From the NCBI RefSeq assembly GCF_030646015.1, contig NZ_JAUSLT010000193.1:1-48846 (forward strand): 48,846 bases of DNA, written 5' to 3'. Below are positions 42,502 through 48,846 of this stretch, piece by piece. The notes under the pieces are model-generated. The model did not search any database, had not been told where the DNA came from, and saw nothing but the letters and a program-made list of their open reading frames with translations. A program made the position numbers and the translations under genes. Numbering within the stretch: position 1 is the first letter of the stretch; every line of letters starts with the position of its first letter. The DNA is from Bradyrhizobium sp. (GTDB taxonomy: Bacteria > Pseudomonadota > Alphaproteobacteria > Rhizobiales > Xanthobacteraceae).

Positions 42502-43854
42502 TCAGAGCATATGCTTGATGTCGGAGGAAAATGTCGGATAGGCGTAGACGTTGTCCTTGATCTGGCTTGCGGTAATGCCAAAGCGCATCGCCAGCCCGAA
42601 CAGGTTGACCAACTCCTGGCCGGCATGACCGACGAAATGCGCGCCGAGGATACGGTCGGTGGCCTCATCGACGATGATCTTGGACCAGGCGACGGTCTCC
42701 GCATAGGTGCGGGCGGAAAACCAGTCGTGCATGTCGTTGCTGTGTACCTTGATCGCCAGGCCGTTTTGCTTCGCGGCGGCTTCGGTGTGGCCGACTGCGG
42801 CGAGCGCCGGGACGGTGTAGACCGAGGTTGCCATGCTGCCGTAGTCGGGGCTGTAGTTCGGCCCCTCGACGATATTTCGGCCGACAATGTCGCCCTCGTA
42901 GGTCGCGATCGGCGACAGCTGCGGGGAAATCGGCACGGCATCGCCACAAACATGAACCAGAGGGTTGGAGGTCGAGCGCAAATGGCGGTCCAGCGCGACG
43001 CGGCCGTTGCTGTGCTCGACCTGGCCCGCCATGAGATCCAGCGTATCGACGTTGGCGACGCGGCCGGCGCCGTTGACGACGCGATCGGCCTCGGCGGCAT
43101 ATTCCTTTCCGTCATGGGTGAAGATCACCCGGAGCCGGCCATTCACCGGTTCGATCCGTTTCACCCCGACGCCGGTCTTGATGCGAATTCCGATGCGCGC
43201 GCTCTCGGTCTGGAGGTGCCCCACCGCGTCGGCATCCATCGCGGGCAATAGCTGCGGCAGCGCTTCCAGGATCGTCACGTCAGCGCCGGCCCGGGCATAA
43301 ACGTGGCCGAATTCCAGGGATATGACGCCACCCCCGACGAAAATCACCGTTTCAGGCAATTCGCGCTCGCTCAGCATGACGTCCGAGGTGATCATGTGTT
43401 CTGCGCCCGGAATCGGCAGCGGGCGCGGCTTCGATCCCGTCGCGATCACGATATGCTTGGCCTCGAGCCGGCGATCACCGACGCGGATGGCGTTGGGGCC
43501 GGCGAAGACGGCGTGGCCCTTGATCACCTCGACATTGCGATGCGCCATCGAGCGCGCGAGGTTGGCGGGAATGTCCTTGATCATGTCCTTCTCGCGATCG
43601 ATCAACGCGGCCCAGTCGAGCTTGGGCTTGCCGACCGCAATGTGGTGGACCGCGGCGCGTTCGATCTCGTGCAGGGCGTGCCCGGCGGCGACCAGCACCT
43701 TCTTCGGCGTGCAGCCGCGGTTCGGGCAGGTGCCGCCGAGATCATGCGATTCGATCATCGCGACCGACATCCCGGCGCGCCTGACCGGACCGGTGACGCC
43801 GATGCCCGCATTGCCGCCGCCGAGGATCACCACGTCGAATGTTTCTGGTGTCAT
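42502..43854 (-). CDS. FAD/NAD(P)-dependent pyridine nucleotide-disulfide oxidoreductase
   Basis: A 450-residue flavoprotein of the glutathione/mercuric-reductase group. FAD motif GGGNAG is at about 12-17, redox-active C43 and C48 in GGTCPNRGCTPKK, and the NAD(P) motif VGGGVISLEFG is followed by VTILEALP, whose acidic residue favours NADH. The C-terminal interface domain is present, but the usual catalytic HPTxxE reads YPTFSS (Y439, S444), so the acid-base His-Glu pair of disulfide reductases is missing. The true substrate may therefore be a quinone, metal or other acceptor. It lies 73 bp after DUF302 on the same strand. Confidence 0.9.
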   Translation of the reverse strand: MTPETFDVVILGGGNAGIGVTGPVRRAGMSVAMIESHDLGGTCPNRGCTPKKVLVAAGHALHEIERAAVHHIAVGKPKLDWAALIDREKDMIKDIPANLARSMAHRNVEVIKGHAVFAGPNAIRVGDRRLEAKHIVIATGSKPRPLPIPGAEHMITSDVMLSERELPETVIFVGGGVISLEFGHVYARAGADVTILEALPQLLPAMDADAVGHLQTESARIGIRIKTGVGVKRIEPVNGRLRVIFTHDGKEYAAEADRVVNGAGRVANVDTLDLMAGQVEHSNGRVALDRHLRSTSNPLVHVCGDAVPISPQLSPIATYEGDIVGRNIVEGPNYSPDYGSMATSVYTVPALAAVGHTEAAAKQNGLAIKVHSNDMHDWFSARTYAETVAWSKIIVDEATDRILGAHFVGHAGQELVNLFGLAMRFGITASQIKDNVYAYPTFSSDIKHML

Positions 43855-43927
43855 CGAATTCACCCCGTCCGGATTGATGGCAGGCCGCGCCATGGACGCG
43901 GCCCGACGCATTGCACGCGGAACTTCG

Positions 43928-44407
43928 TTACTTGGTGGTGATGGTCGATGTAATCGAGCCCACCACCGAGGTCGCCATCTTGAATTGCGCGACGCGGTCC
44001 TTGATGTTGTGGCGCCTGGCGATCCATTCGAAGTCGGTCCAGACCGCCCAGACGTCGCCATTGTCGTCCTGAGTCAGTAGCAGGCGGACTGGCCAATCGA
44101 GCCCGGCGTTCGGGTTCGAAGTGATGAACTGGGTTCCGAGCGGCGGATTGCCGAATACCAGCAGCGTTGAAGGCCTCAGCTTGATCCCGGCATCGGCCGC
44201 CAGCTTCGACTGATCGATCTCCGAGAAGAACCTGATGCCCTTGCCGGCGATGTCGGCCTTGATCCGGGTGATCGCCTCGGACATCGGCACCGCGCTCTTG
44301 ACCCGGACGATGCCGTCATCGCTGTCTGCCCTCGCGGAGGAAGCGGCCGAGATCAGCAGCAGTATCAGCGCCAGCGACGTGGCAAAATTCGAGATGCGGG
44401 TCTTCAT
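43928..44407 (-). CDS. Exported DUF302 domain protein
   Basis: A 159-residue protein with a signal peptide (about 1-27, cleavage after ARA) and a full DUF302 domain: DGIVRVKSAVPMSEAITRIKADIAGKGIRFFSEIDQSKLA and LRPSTLLVFGNPPLGTQFI. DUF302 folds are small alpha/beta domains of unknown biochemical role, often near redox and metal genes. AGGAGA precedes the ATG. It is the first gene of a probable operon with the FAD oxidoreductase, and an ATAGC-N5-GCTAT palindrome lies 99 bp upstream. Confidence 0.88.
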   Translation of the reverse strand: MKTRISNFATSLALILLLISAASSARADSDDGIVRVKSAVPMSEAITRIKADIAGKGIRFFSEIDQSKLAADAGIKLRPSTLLVFGNPPLGTQFITSNPNAGLDWPVRLLLTQDDNGDVWAVWTDFEWIARRHNIKDRVAQFKMATSVVGSITSTITTK

Positions 44408-44506
44408 GGGATGTCTCCTGTCTGTCGATGCTTGCCGGGAGCCGGGCTTCGGGACATCATCGACGCTTCCTGCCCCCGGTTGAAATACGGTCTTGCTCTG
44501 AAGTCG

Positions 44507-44521
44507 ATAGCCGCGCGCTAT
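44507..44521. promoter_or_regulatory. LysR-type operator candidate, site 2 (DUF302 / Met-rich gene)
   Basis: ATAGCCGCGCGCTAT, exact ATAGC-N5-GCTAT, in the 241-bp divergent gap. It is 99 bp from the DUF302 start and 127 bp from the Met-rich pseudogene start. The preceding bases (TTGCTCTGAAGTCG) align with those before site 1. Confidence 0.6.
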
Positions 44522-44648
44522 TGCCGGCCCGCGATGCTTCCCGGCTATCGAACCGATGGCGCAACGGCATTTCTAATCTTCGACGGTCTCCCCTCTGATG
44601 GGCCAGCGCCCGATAGCGGGCGTTCAATCTAATTCGGAGGTACTTCCA

Positions 44649-44930
44649 ATGACCAACCTGTCCAAGACATTGATCGCTGCCGCTGCGCTCGCGGCGATGG
44701 CAACATCGGCGTTCTCGTAGGCAGCTACCGAAATGAGCCCGGGGATGGCCATGATGTTCCGCGGCGGCAAGATGATGTCGATGGCGATGGCGTCCAGCCC
44801 CAAGAATCACGAGGCGATGATGAAGGGCGCCAAGAAGGTGCCGGACAATACCGTGTTCTTCATGGACGGCGGACAGCTGTACTCGACCTCGGGCACGCTC
44901 GATCCGACCGGGAATTTCTATCGTCCCTGA
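44649..44930 (+). pseudogene. Met-rich exported small protein interrupted by an amber codon
   Basis: The frame from ATG 44649 (GGAGG eight bases upstream) encodes a textbook signal peptide, MTNLSKTLIAAAALAAMATSAFS, then TAG at 44718-44720, then continues in the same frame for 70 codons to a TGA at 44928. The downstream part is rich in methionine (SPGMAMMFRGGKMMSMAMA) and ends PDNTVFFMDGGQLYSTSGTLDPTGNFYRP. A CAG-to-TAG change (Gln, next to the cleavage site) is the simplest origin. The family is not recognised; the Met clusters could bind copper. Restart at ATG 44733 could yield a cytoplasmic 65-residue product, and a sequencing error must be excluded. Confidence 0.78.
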
Positions 44931-45029
44931 ATCGAGATACGCGTATTTTTTCTCGCAACCACGGGGTCGCCCCTTGCGGGCGGCCTCCAGTGAAAGCAAT
45001 GTTCGGGAAACCCGACGCCGGAGCAGGAC

Positions 45030-45746
45030 ATGACCTCGCTATCGCCAGACAATGCCGAGCGTCTCAAACTGGCCTTCCAGGCCTGCCGCGACATGGAAGG
45101 AACGTTGAACGAACAGCTCGAAGCCTATGCCGCGGCGGGGCGTGAGTTCTTTCCGGCCTATGGCGAGGCGGTCGATCGGCTGGTGGCGCGGATCCACGAA
45201 AACGGTGGCGGCGAAAACGCGCCGCGGCCTGGCGATCCGATGCCGCCCTTCATTCTGCCCGACGTGACCGGTCGGCTGGTCAGCCTGACGTCGCTGCTCG
45301 AAAAAGGACCGGTCGCCGTGATGTTCTATCGCGGTCACTGGTGTCCCTATTGCCGGCTGAACGTCAGGGCCGTGATCCAGGCGCTGGACCGGATCAGGGC
45401 GTTGGGCGGCGACGTGGTCGCCATCATGCCCGAGGTGCAGCAATTCGCGGAAAAATTCAAATCCGAGGCCGATGCACCGTTCCCGGTGCTGACCGATCTC
45501 GACAACGGCTATGCACTGTCGCTGAACCTCGCGATATGGCTCGGCACCGAGATCGAGCGGCTGTTGTCGTATCAGGACATGAAACATTTTCACGGCAATG
45601 ACGGCTGGGTGCTGCCGATACCCGCGACCTTCGTGGTCGGCCGCGACGGGCTGGTGAAGGCGCGGTTCGTCGATCCCGACTTCCGCAAGCGCATGGAAAT
45701 CGACGACCTGATCGCCGCCTTGAAGCGCGCCAGTGAAGAGAACTAG
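45030..45746 (+). CDS. Peroxiredoxin-like (AhpC/TSA family) protein
   Basis: A 238-residue thioredoxin-fold protein. A helical N-terminal extension (1-65) precedes the AhpC/TSA domain: PMPPFILPDVTGRLVSLTSLLEKGPVAVMFYRGHWCPYCRLNVRA, with a W-C-P-Y-C redox pair rather than the classical PxxxTxxC peroxidatic motif. Late elements PATFVVGRDGLVKARFVDPDFRKRMEIDDL close the domain. It probably reduces peroxides or disulfides in the cytoplasm. GGAGCAGG precedes the ATG. It lies 99 bp after the Met-rich pseudogene and converges with the LysR gene. Confidence 0.88.
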   Translation: MTSLSPDNAERLKLAFQACRDMEGTLNEQLEAYAAAGREFFPAYGEAVDRLVARIHENGGGENAPRPGDPMPPFILPDVTGRLVSLTSLLEKGPVAVMFYRGHWCPYCRLNVRAVIQALDRIRALGGDVVAIMPEVQQFAEKFKSEADAPFPVLTDLDNGYALSLNLAIWLGTEIERLLSYQDMKHFHGNDGWVLPIPATFVVGRDGLVKARFVDPDFRKRMEIDDLIAALKRASEEN

Positions 45747-45780
45747 GATCGCATCTTCGAAGCGTGCCGGGCGACCGACC

Positions 45781-46683
45781 TCAGGAACTCGCGCTGTGGC
45801 CCAGCACCTGCTGCCAGTCCGCGCCGCGCAGCAGCCGCATCACGGCGGAGGCCACCGCGGTGCGCTGACGTCCGGCGACGCCGTAGAGGTGAACCGTGCG
45901 GCGCTGGTCCAGTCCGTCGACCGCTGAACGCTTCAGGGTCTGCGGAATCGACGCGGTGTCCGGGATAACGGCAATTCCGATATCGGCTTCGAGCAGTTCG
46001 ATCAGGTCGCGCTCCGACGAGACTTCGTGGCTGTGATCGACGTCGATGCCGTGACTGCGAAGCGACGAACTCAGCCGCTCCGCATGCTCGCAATAATTTC
46101 GCAGCAGCAACTGCTCGGCCCGCAGATCCTCGAATTCTATACGGTCAAGGCCTGCCAGCGGACGTTGCCTGTTCATGACCAGCTGAAAGCTCTCGGTAAA
46201 CAATGGCCAGGCGTCGAGCCGGTCCCAGTCTTCGCCGATTTCGGCGGCGATGCCGAGTTCGGCTTCGCCCTTCTTGAGAAACTCCGCAACCTCCCGGCTG
46301 GTGCCGCGCAGGAACCGGAACTCGAGACGGTTGAACAACCGCTTGATCTGGTCGAGATGCGGAATCAGCAGCGTCAGGTCGACGGAATGGGTGAGGGCGA
46401 TCCGGAGTGCGCCGACTTCACCGCTCTTGAAGGACGAGGCCAGCTGGCGGGCGCCGGTCGCGGCCTCGAAGCACTGCCTGAGCAGGGGATGCATGCGCAG
46501 GCCGAGTTCGGTCAATTGCGCCGCCGGCCGCTCGCGGCGAAACAGATCGCCGCCGAGTTCGGCTTCGAGCTGCTTGATCGCCCGCGTCAGCGATGGCTGG
46601 GTGACGTTGCACTCGTCGGCCGCGCGCGTGAAGTTGAGGACGCTCGCGACGGCGAGGAAGTAGCGAACCTGGTGCATTTCCAT
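45781..46683 (-). CDS. LysR family transcriptional regulator
   Basis: A 300-residue LysR regulator. The N-terminal winged helix-turn-helix (about 1-60) has YFLAVASVLNFTRAADECNVTQPSLTRAIKQLEAELGGDLFRRE, and a co-inducer domain of two alpha/beta lobes follows (about 90-300). Cysteines are at 25 and 70 and one in the effector domain (NYCEHAERL); the paired cysteines of OxyR are not obvious. It is divergent from the hydroxybutyrate dehydrogenase, with an ATAGC-N5-CCTAT palindrome between them, and near-identical sites occur before cupin and DUF302. It is therefore the best candidate regulator of the redox cluster. Confidence 0.9.
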   Translation of the reverse strand: MEMHQVRYFLAVASVLNFTRAADECNVTQPSLTRAIKQLEAELGGDLFRRERPAAQLTELGLRMHPLLRQCFEAATGARQLASSFKSGEVGALRIALTHSVDLTLLIPHLDQIKRLFNRLEFRFLRGTSREVAEFLKKGEAELGIAAEIGEDWDRLDAWPLFTESFQLVMNRQRPLAGLDRIEFEDLRAEQLLLRNYCEHAERLSSSLRSHGIDVDHSHEVSSERDLIELLEADIGIAVIPDTASIPQTLKRSAVDGLDQRRTVHLYGVAGRQRTAVASAVMRLLRGADWQQVLGHSASS

Positions 46684-46750
46684 GATCGAGCCCCGATCTG
46701 ATCTGCCGGTAAATTAGCTGATTGGATGCCGCAATGACATCAGAACCGCA

Positions 46751-46765
46751 ATAGCGCCAGCCTAT
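46751..46765. promoter_or_regulatory. LysR-type operator candidate, site 3 (lysR / hydroxybutyrate dehydrogenase)
   Basis: ATAGCGCCAGCCTAT matches ATAGC-N5-GCTAT with one change and keeps T-N11-A. It is 68 bp from the lysR start and 106 bp from the divergent dehydrogenase start, the usual place for an autoregulatory LysR site. Confidence 0.6.
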
Positions 46766-46871
46766 GGTTTCGGAAGCCAAAGGGCATTTCCGAAAGCCGC
46801 CGCCGTACCGCAGATTTCACGCAGCGAGTTACGCCCGTGAAGGCTCAAGCGTTACAGCGAAAGGTTCGGTG

Positions 46872-47696
46872 ATGAACTTCCAGTTGAAAACCCAGGCCTC
46901 GCCGGCGGCGCGGTCTCTCGCCGGCAGGGTGTCGCTGGTCACCGGCTCCACCAGCGGCATCGGGCTCGGTATTGCCCGCGCGCTGGCCGAGGCCGGTTCG
47001 GCCGTGGTGCTGAACGGTTTTGGCGATGCCGCCGAGATCGCCAGAACCCGGGACCAGATGGCCGAAAATAGCGGCGTCAAGGTAACCTATTCCGCCGCCG
47101 ACATGACGAAGCCCGAGGCGATCGCCGGGATGATCGACACGGCGCTCGCCGACCACAGCCGGCTCGACGTGCTCGTCAACAATGCCGGCATTCAGCATGT
47201 CGCGCCGCTCGACCAGTTTCCGGTCGAAAAATGGGACGCCATCCTGTCGATCAACCTGTCGTCGGCGTTTCATACCATGCGGCTGGCACTTCCTGCGATG
47301 CGCAAGAACGGGTTCGGGCGCATCATCAACATCGCCTCCGCGCACGGGCTGGTCGCGTCGCCTTTCAAGGCCGCTTACGTCGCCGCCAAGCATGGCATCG
47401 TCGGCCTCACCAAGGTCGCGGCGCTGGAGACCGCCGAACAGGGCATCACCTGCAACGCGATCTGCCCGGGCTACGTCTATACCCCGCTGGTCGAGGCGCA
47501 GATCGACGGTCAGGCCAGGGCGCACAGAATTTCCCGCGAGCAGGTCGTCCATGACGTGCTGCTGGCGCAGCAACCGAACAGGCGCTTTGCCACCGTCGAA
47601 GAGCTGGGCGCGGTCACGGTATTTCTTGCCAGCGACGCGGCGGCGTCGATCACCGGCACCGCGCTGCCGGTCGATGGCGGCTGGACCGCGCACTGA
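46872..47696 (+). CDS. 3-hydroxybutyrate dehydrogenase (SDR family)
   Basis: A 274-residue short-chain dehydrogenase that interconverts D-3-hydroxybutyrate and acetoacetate with NAD in PHB/ketone-body metabolism. The glycine motif GSTSGIGLG is at 25-33, NNAG at 103-106, and the catalytic S156, Y169 and K173 lie in ASAHGLVASPFKAAYVAAKHG, the hallmark of BDH enzymes. The tail ALPVDGGWTAH also fits. The start at 46872 follows AAAGG; it gives an 18-residue N-terminal extension relative to typical BDH. It is divergent from lysR and 76 bp before a patatin-like gene, consistent with turnover of stored polyester. Confidence 0.88.
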   Translation: MNFQLKTQASPAARSLAGRVSLVTGSTSGIGLGIARALAEAGSAVVLNGFGDAAEIARTRDQMAENSGVKVTYSAADMTKPEAIAGMIDTALADHSRLDVLVNNAGIQHVAPLDQFPVEKWDAILSINLSSAFHTMRLALPAMRKNGFGRIINIASAHGLVASPFKAAYVAAKHGIVGLTKVAALETAEQGITCNAICPGYVYTPLVEAQIDGQARAHRISREQVVHDVLLAQQPNRRFATVEELGAVTVFLASDAAASITGTALPVDGGWTAH

Positions 47697-47772
47697 AGCG
47701 GATGTCGATGCAACAAGAGCGGATCGCTCGCGAACATCATTTGATGCAGTTGATATCGAACGGGAGTGAGAC

Positions 47773-48846
47773 ATGAATGACGCTCGTGGCAAGCGGTCGC
47801 CGCATAACTTGAAGTCGCTGGGCAAGACGTTGCCCGGCCAGATCGTCCTGGTGCTGCAGGGCGGCGGCGCGCTGGGATCGTATCAGGCCGGCGTCTATCA
47901 GGCGCTGCATGAAGCCGGCATCGAGCCGGACTGGATCATCGGCACCTCGATCGGCGCCATCAATGCCAGCCTGATCGCCGGCAACACGCCGAACAACCGC
48001 TTGCCGCGCTTGCAGGAATTCTGGAAGCGGATGGAGCAGCGCCCGGTCTGGAGCCTTCCGGGCGCGTTTCCCGGCTTCAACGAAAAGCTGCTCTACTGGT
48101 CGACCGTGTCGAACGGAATCTCCGGGTTCTTCAGGCCCAATCCGCTGGCCCACGCCGGCAACGACTATCCGCTCGGTGCCGAGCGGGCCGGGTACTACTC
48201 CACGGAGCCGCTCGAGCAGACCCTGGCCGAACTGGTCGATTTCGATCTGGTGAACAGTTGCAGGCCGCGGCTGACCGTCGGCGCCGCCCATGTCCGCACC
48301 AGCCAGATGCGATATTTTGACAGCCGCGACGGCGTAATCGGCGTCAAACACATCATGGCATCGGGCGCGCTGCCGCCGGCGTTCCCCGCTGTCCGGATCG
48401 ACGGCGAGATGTATTGGGACGGCGGCATTCTGTCCAACACGCCGACCGAAGCGGTGTTCGACGACAATCCGCGCAAGAATTCCCTGATCTTCGCGGTGCA
48501 TATGTGGAACCCGGCGGGCGCCGAGCCGACTACGATGGCGGAGGTGCTCAACCGGCACAAGGACGTGCAGTATTCGAGCCGGATTGCGAGCCACATCGAA
48601 CGCCAGCAGCAGGCGCATCGCTTGCGTCATGTCATCAATCAGCTTGCCGCCCGGATACCCGAGGCCGAACGCAACAGCGAGGCGGTGAAGGAATTGGCCG
48701 GCTACGGTTGCCCGACGCAGATGCATGTGGTGCGGTTGCTGGCGCCGCAGCTCGATCGTGAAAACCATACCAAGGATATCGACTTCAGTCCGTCCGGTAT
48801 CCGGCAGCGCTGGGACGCCGGCTATGCCCATACCCGGGCCGTGCTC
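47773..48846 (+). CDS. Patatin-like phospholipase family protein (3' partial)
   Basis: The first 358 residues are visible; the gene runs off the window. The patatin domain has the oxyanion-hole motif QGGGALGSYQAG (about 35-46), the nucleophile elbow GTSIG, and the aspartate of the catalytic dyad in WDGGIL. After the patatin core a C-terminal extension (NRHKDVQYSSRIASHIERQQQAHRLRHVI) resembles the DUF3734-type tail. No signal peptide is seen. GGGAGTGAG precedes the ATG. Next to hydroxybutyrate dehydrogenase, a role in lipid or polyester mobilisation is plausible but unproven. Confidence 0.88.
   Translation, partial: MNDARGKRSPHNLKSLGKTLPGQIVLVLQGGGALGSYQAGVYQALHEAGIEPDWIIGTSIGAINASLIAGNTPNNRLPRLQEFWKRMEQRPVWSLPGAFPGFNEKLLYWSTVSNGISGFFRPNPLAHAGNDYPLGAERAGYYSTEPLEQTLAELVDFDLVNSCRPRLTVGAAHVRTSQMRYFDSRDGVIGVKHIMASGALPPAFPAVRIDGEMYWDGGILSNTPTEAVFDDNPRKNSLIFAVHMWNPAGAEPTTMAEVLNRHKDVQYSSRIASHIERQQQAHRLRHVINQLAARIPEAERNSEAVKELAGYGCPTQMHVVRLLAPQLDRENHTKDIDFSPSGIRQRWDAGYAHTRAVL

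Noticed and set aside
44718..44720. Amber codon read as pyrrolysine or programmed read-through
   Set aside because: There is no sign of a pyrrolysine system in this type of organism, and the position at the signal cleavage site is better explained by a CAG-to-TAG mutation.
44937..44946. ATACGCGTAT palindrome followed by a T-run after the Met-rich gene
   Set aside because: The stem is short and self-complementary without a loop, so it is weak as a terminator; it does not match the ATAGC-N5-GCTAT pattern either.

Overview
The window reads as chromosome of a Bradyrhizobium-like alphaproteobacterium (Nitrobacteraceae). It is GC-rich, uses GTG and TTG starts fairly often, and has fixL-fixJ-receiver-fixK2 followed by fixNOQP and fixGHIS, as in Bradyrhizobium/Rhodopseudomonas relatives. 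It also carries intergenic palindromic repeats of a kind I recall from this group. The genus is inferred from gene order and protein sequence only. No rRNA, tRNA, CRISPR array, transposase or phage gene was seen.

Layout. 0-2.4 kb: 3' part of a CzcA/CusA-type metal efflux pump with its DUF3240 partner. 2.4-7.3 kb: an SDR oxidoreductase divergent from a complete FbpABC-like ABC importer. 7.3-12.9 kb: a catabolic block with a TctC/Bug binding protein, IclR regulator, acyl-CoA dehydrogenase and alkyl sulfatase, bordered by two intergenic palindromic repeats. 12.9-20.2 kb: a glycosyltransferase with a candidate general-stress (EcfG) promoter, divergent from an ABC exporter, amylo-alpha-1,6-glucosidase, PRC-barrel protein and MFS transporter.

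20.2-39.1 kb is the microoxic core: fixK2, a receiver-only regulator, fixJ and fixL on the minus strand; an accessory block (universal stress protein, CBS proteins, phasin, envelope proteins and an Mla-type lipid transporter); then fixNOQP (cbb3 oxidase) and fixGHIS (its copper-supply and assembly genes). FixL senses O2 and phosphorylates FixJ, FixJ activates fixK2, and FixK2 activates genes with TTGA-N6-TCAA boxes. I see such boxes before fixN and fixG, and matching or near-matching ones before the receiver gene, the Mla operon/DUF883 pair, the CBS-BON gene and the USP gene. In four cases the box centre lies 63.5-65.5 bp from the chosen start codon, so the accessory block probably belongs to the same low-oxygen regulon.

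39.2-48.8 kb: a DUF2798 gene with a sigma54-like promoter, a VCBS-repeat protein, an MFS transporter, then a cluster with a redox flavour (cupin, FAD oxidoreductase, DUF302, broken Met-rich exported protein, peroxiredoxin-like protein, LysR regulator), and finally 3-hydroxybutyrate dehydrogenase plus a patatin-like hydrolase cut by the window end. Three intergenic sites share ATAGC-N5-(G/C)CTAT, a LysR-type T-N11-A palindrome. They lie before cupin, between DUF302 and the Met-rich gene, and at the lysR promoter. This suggests a small undescribed LysR regulon, the most novel-looking item here.
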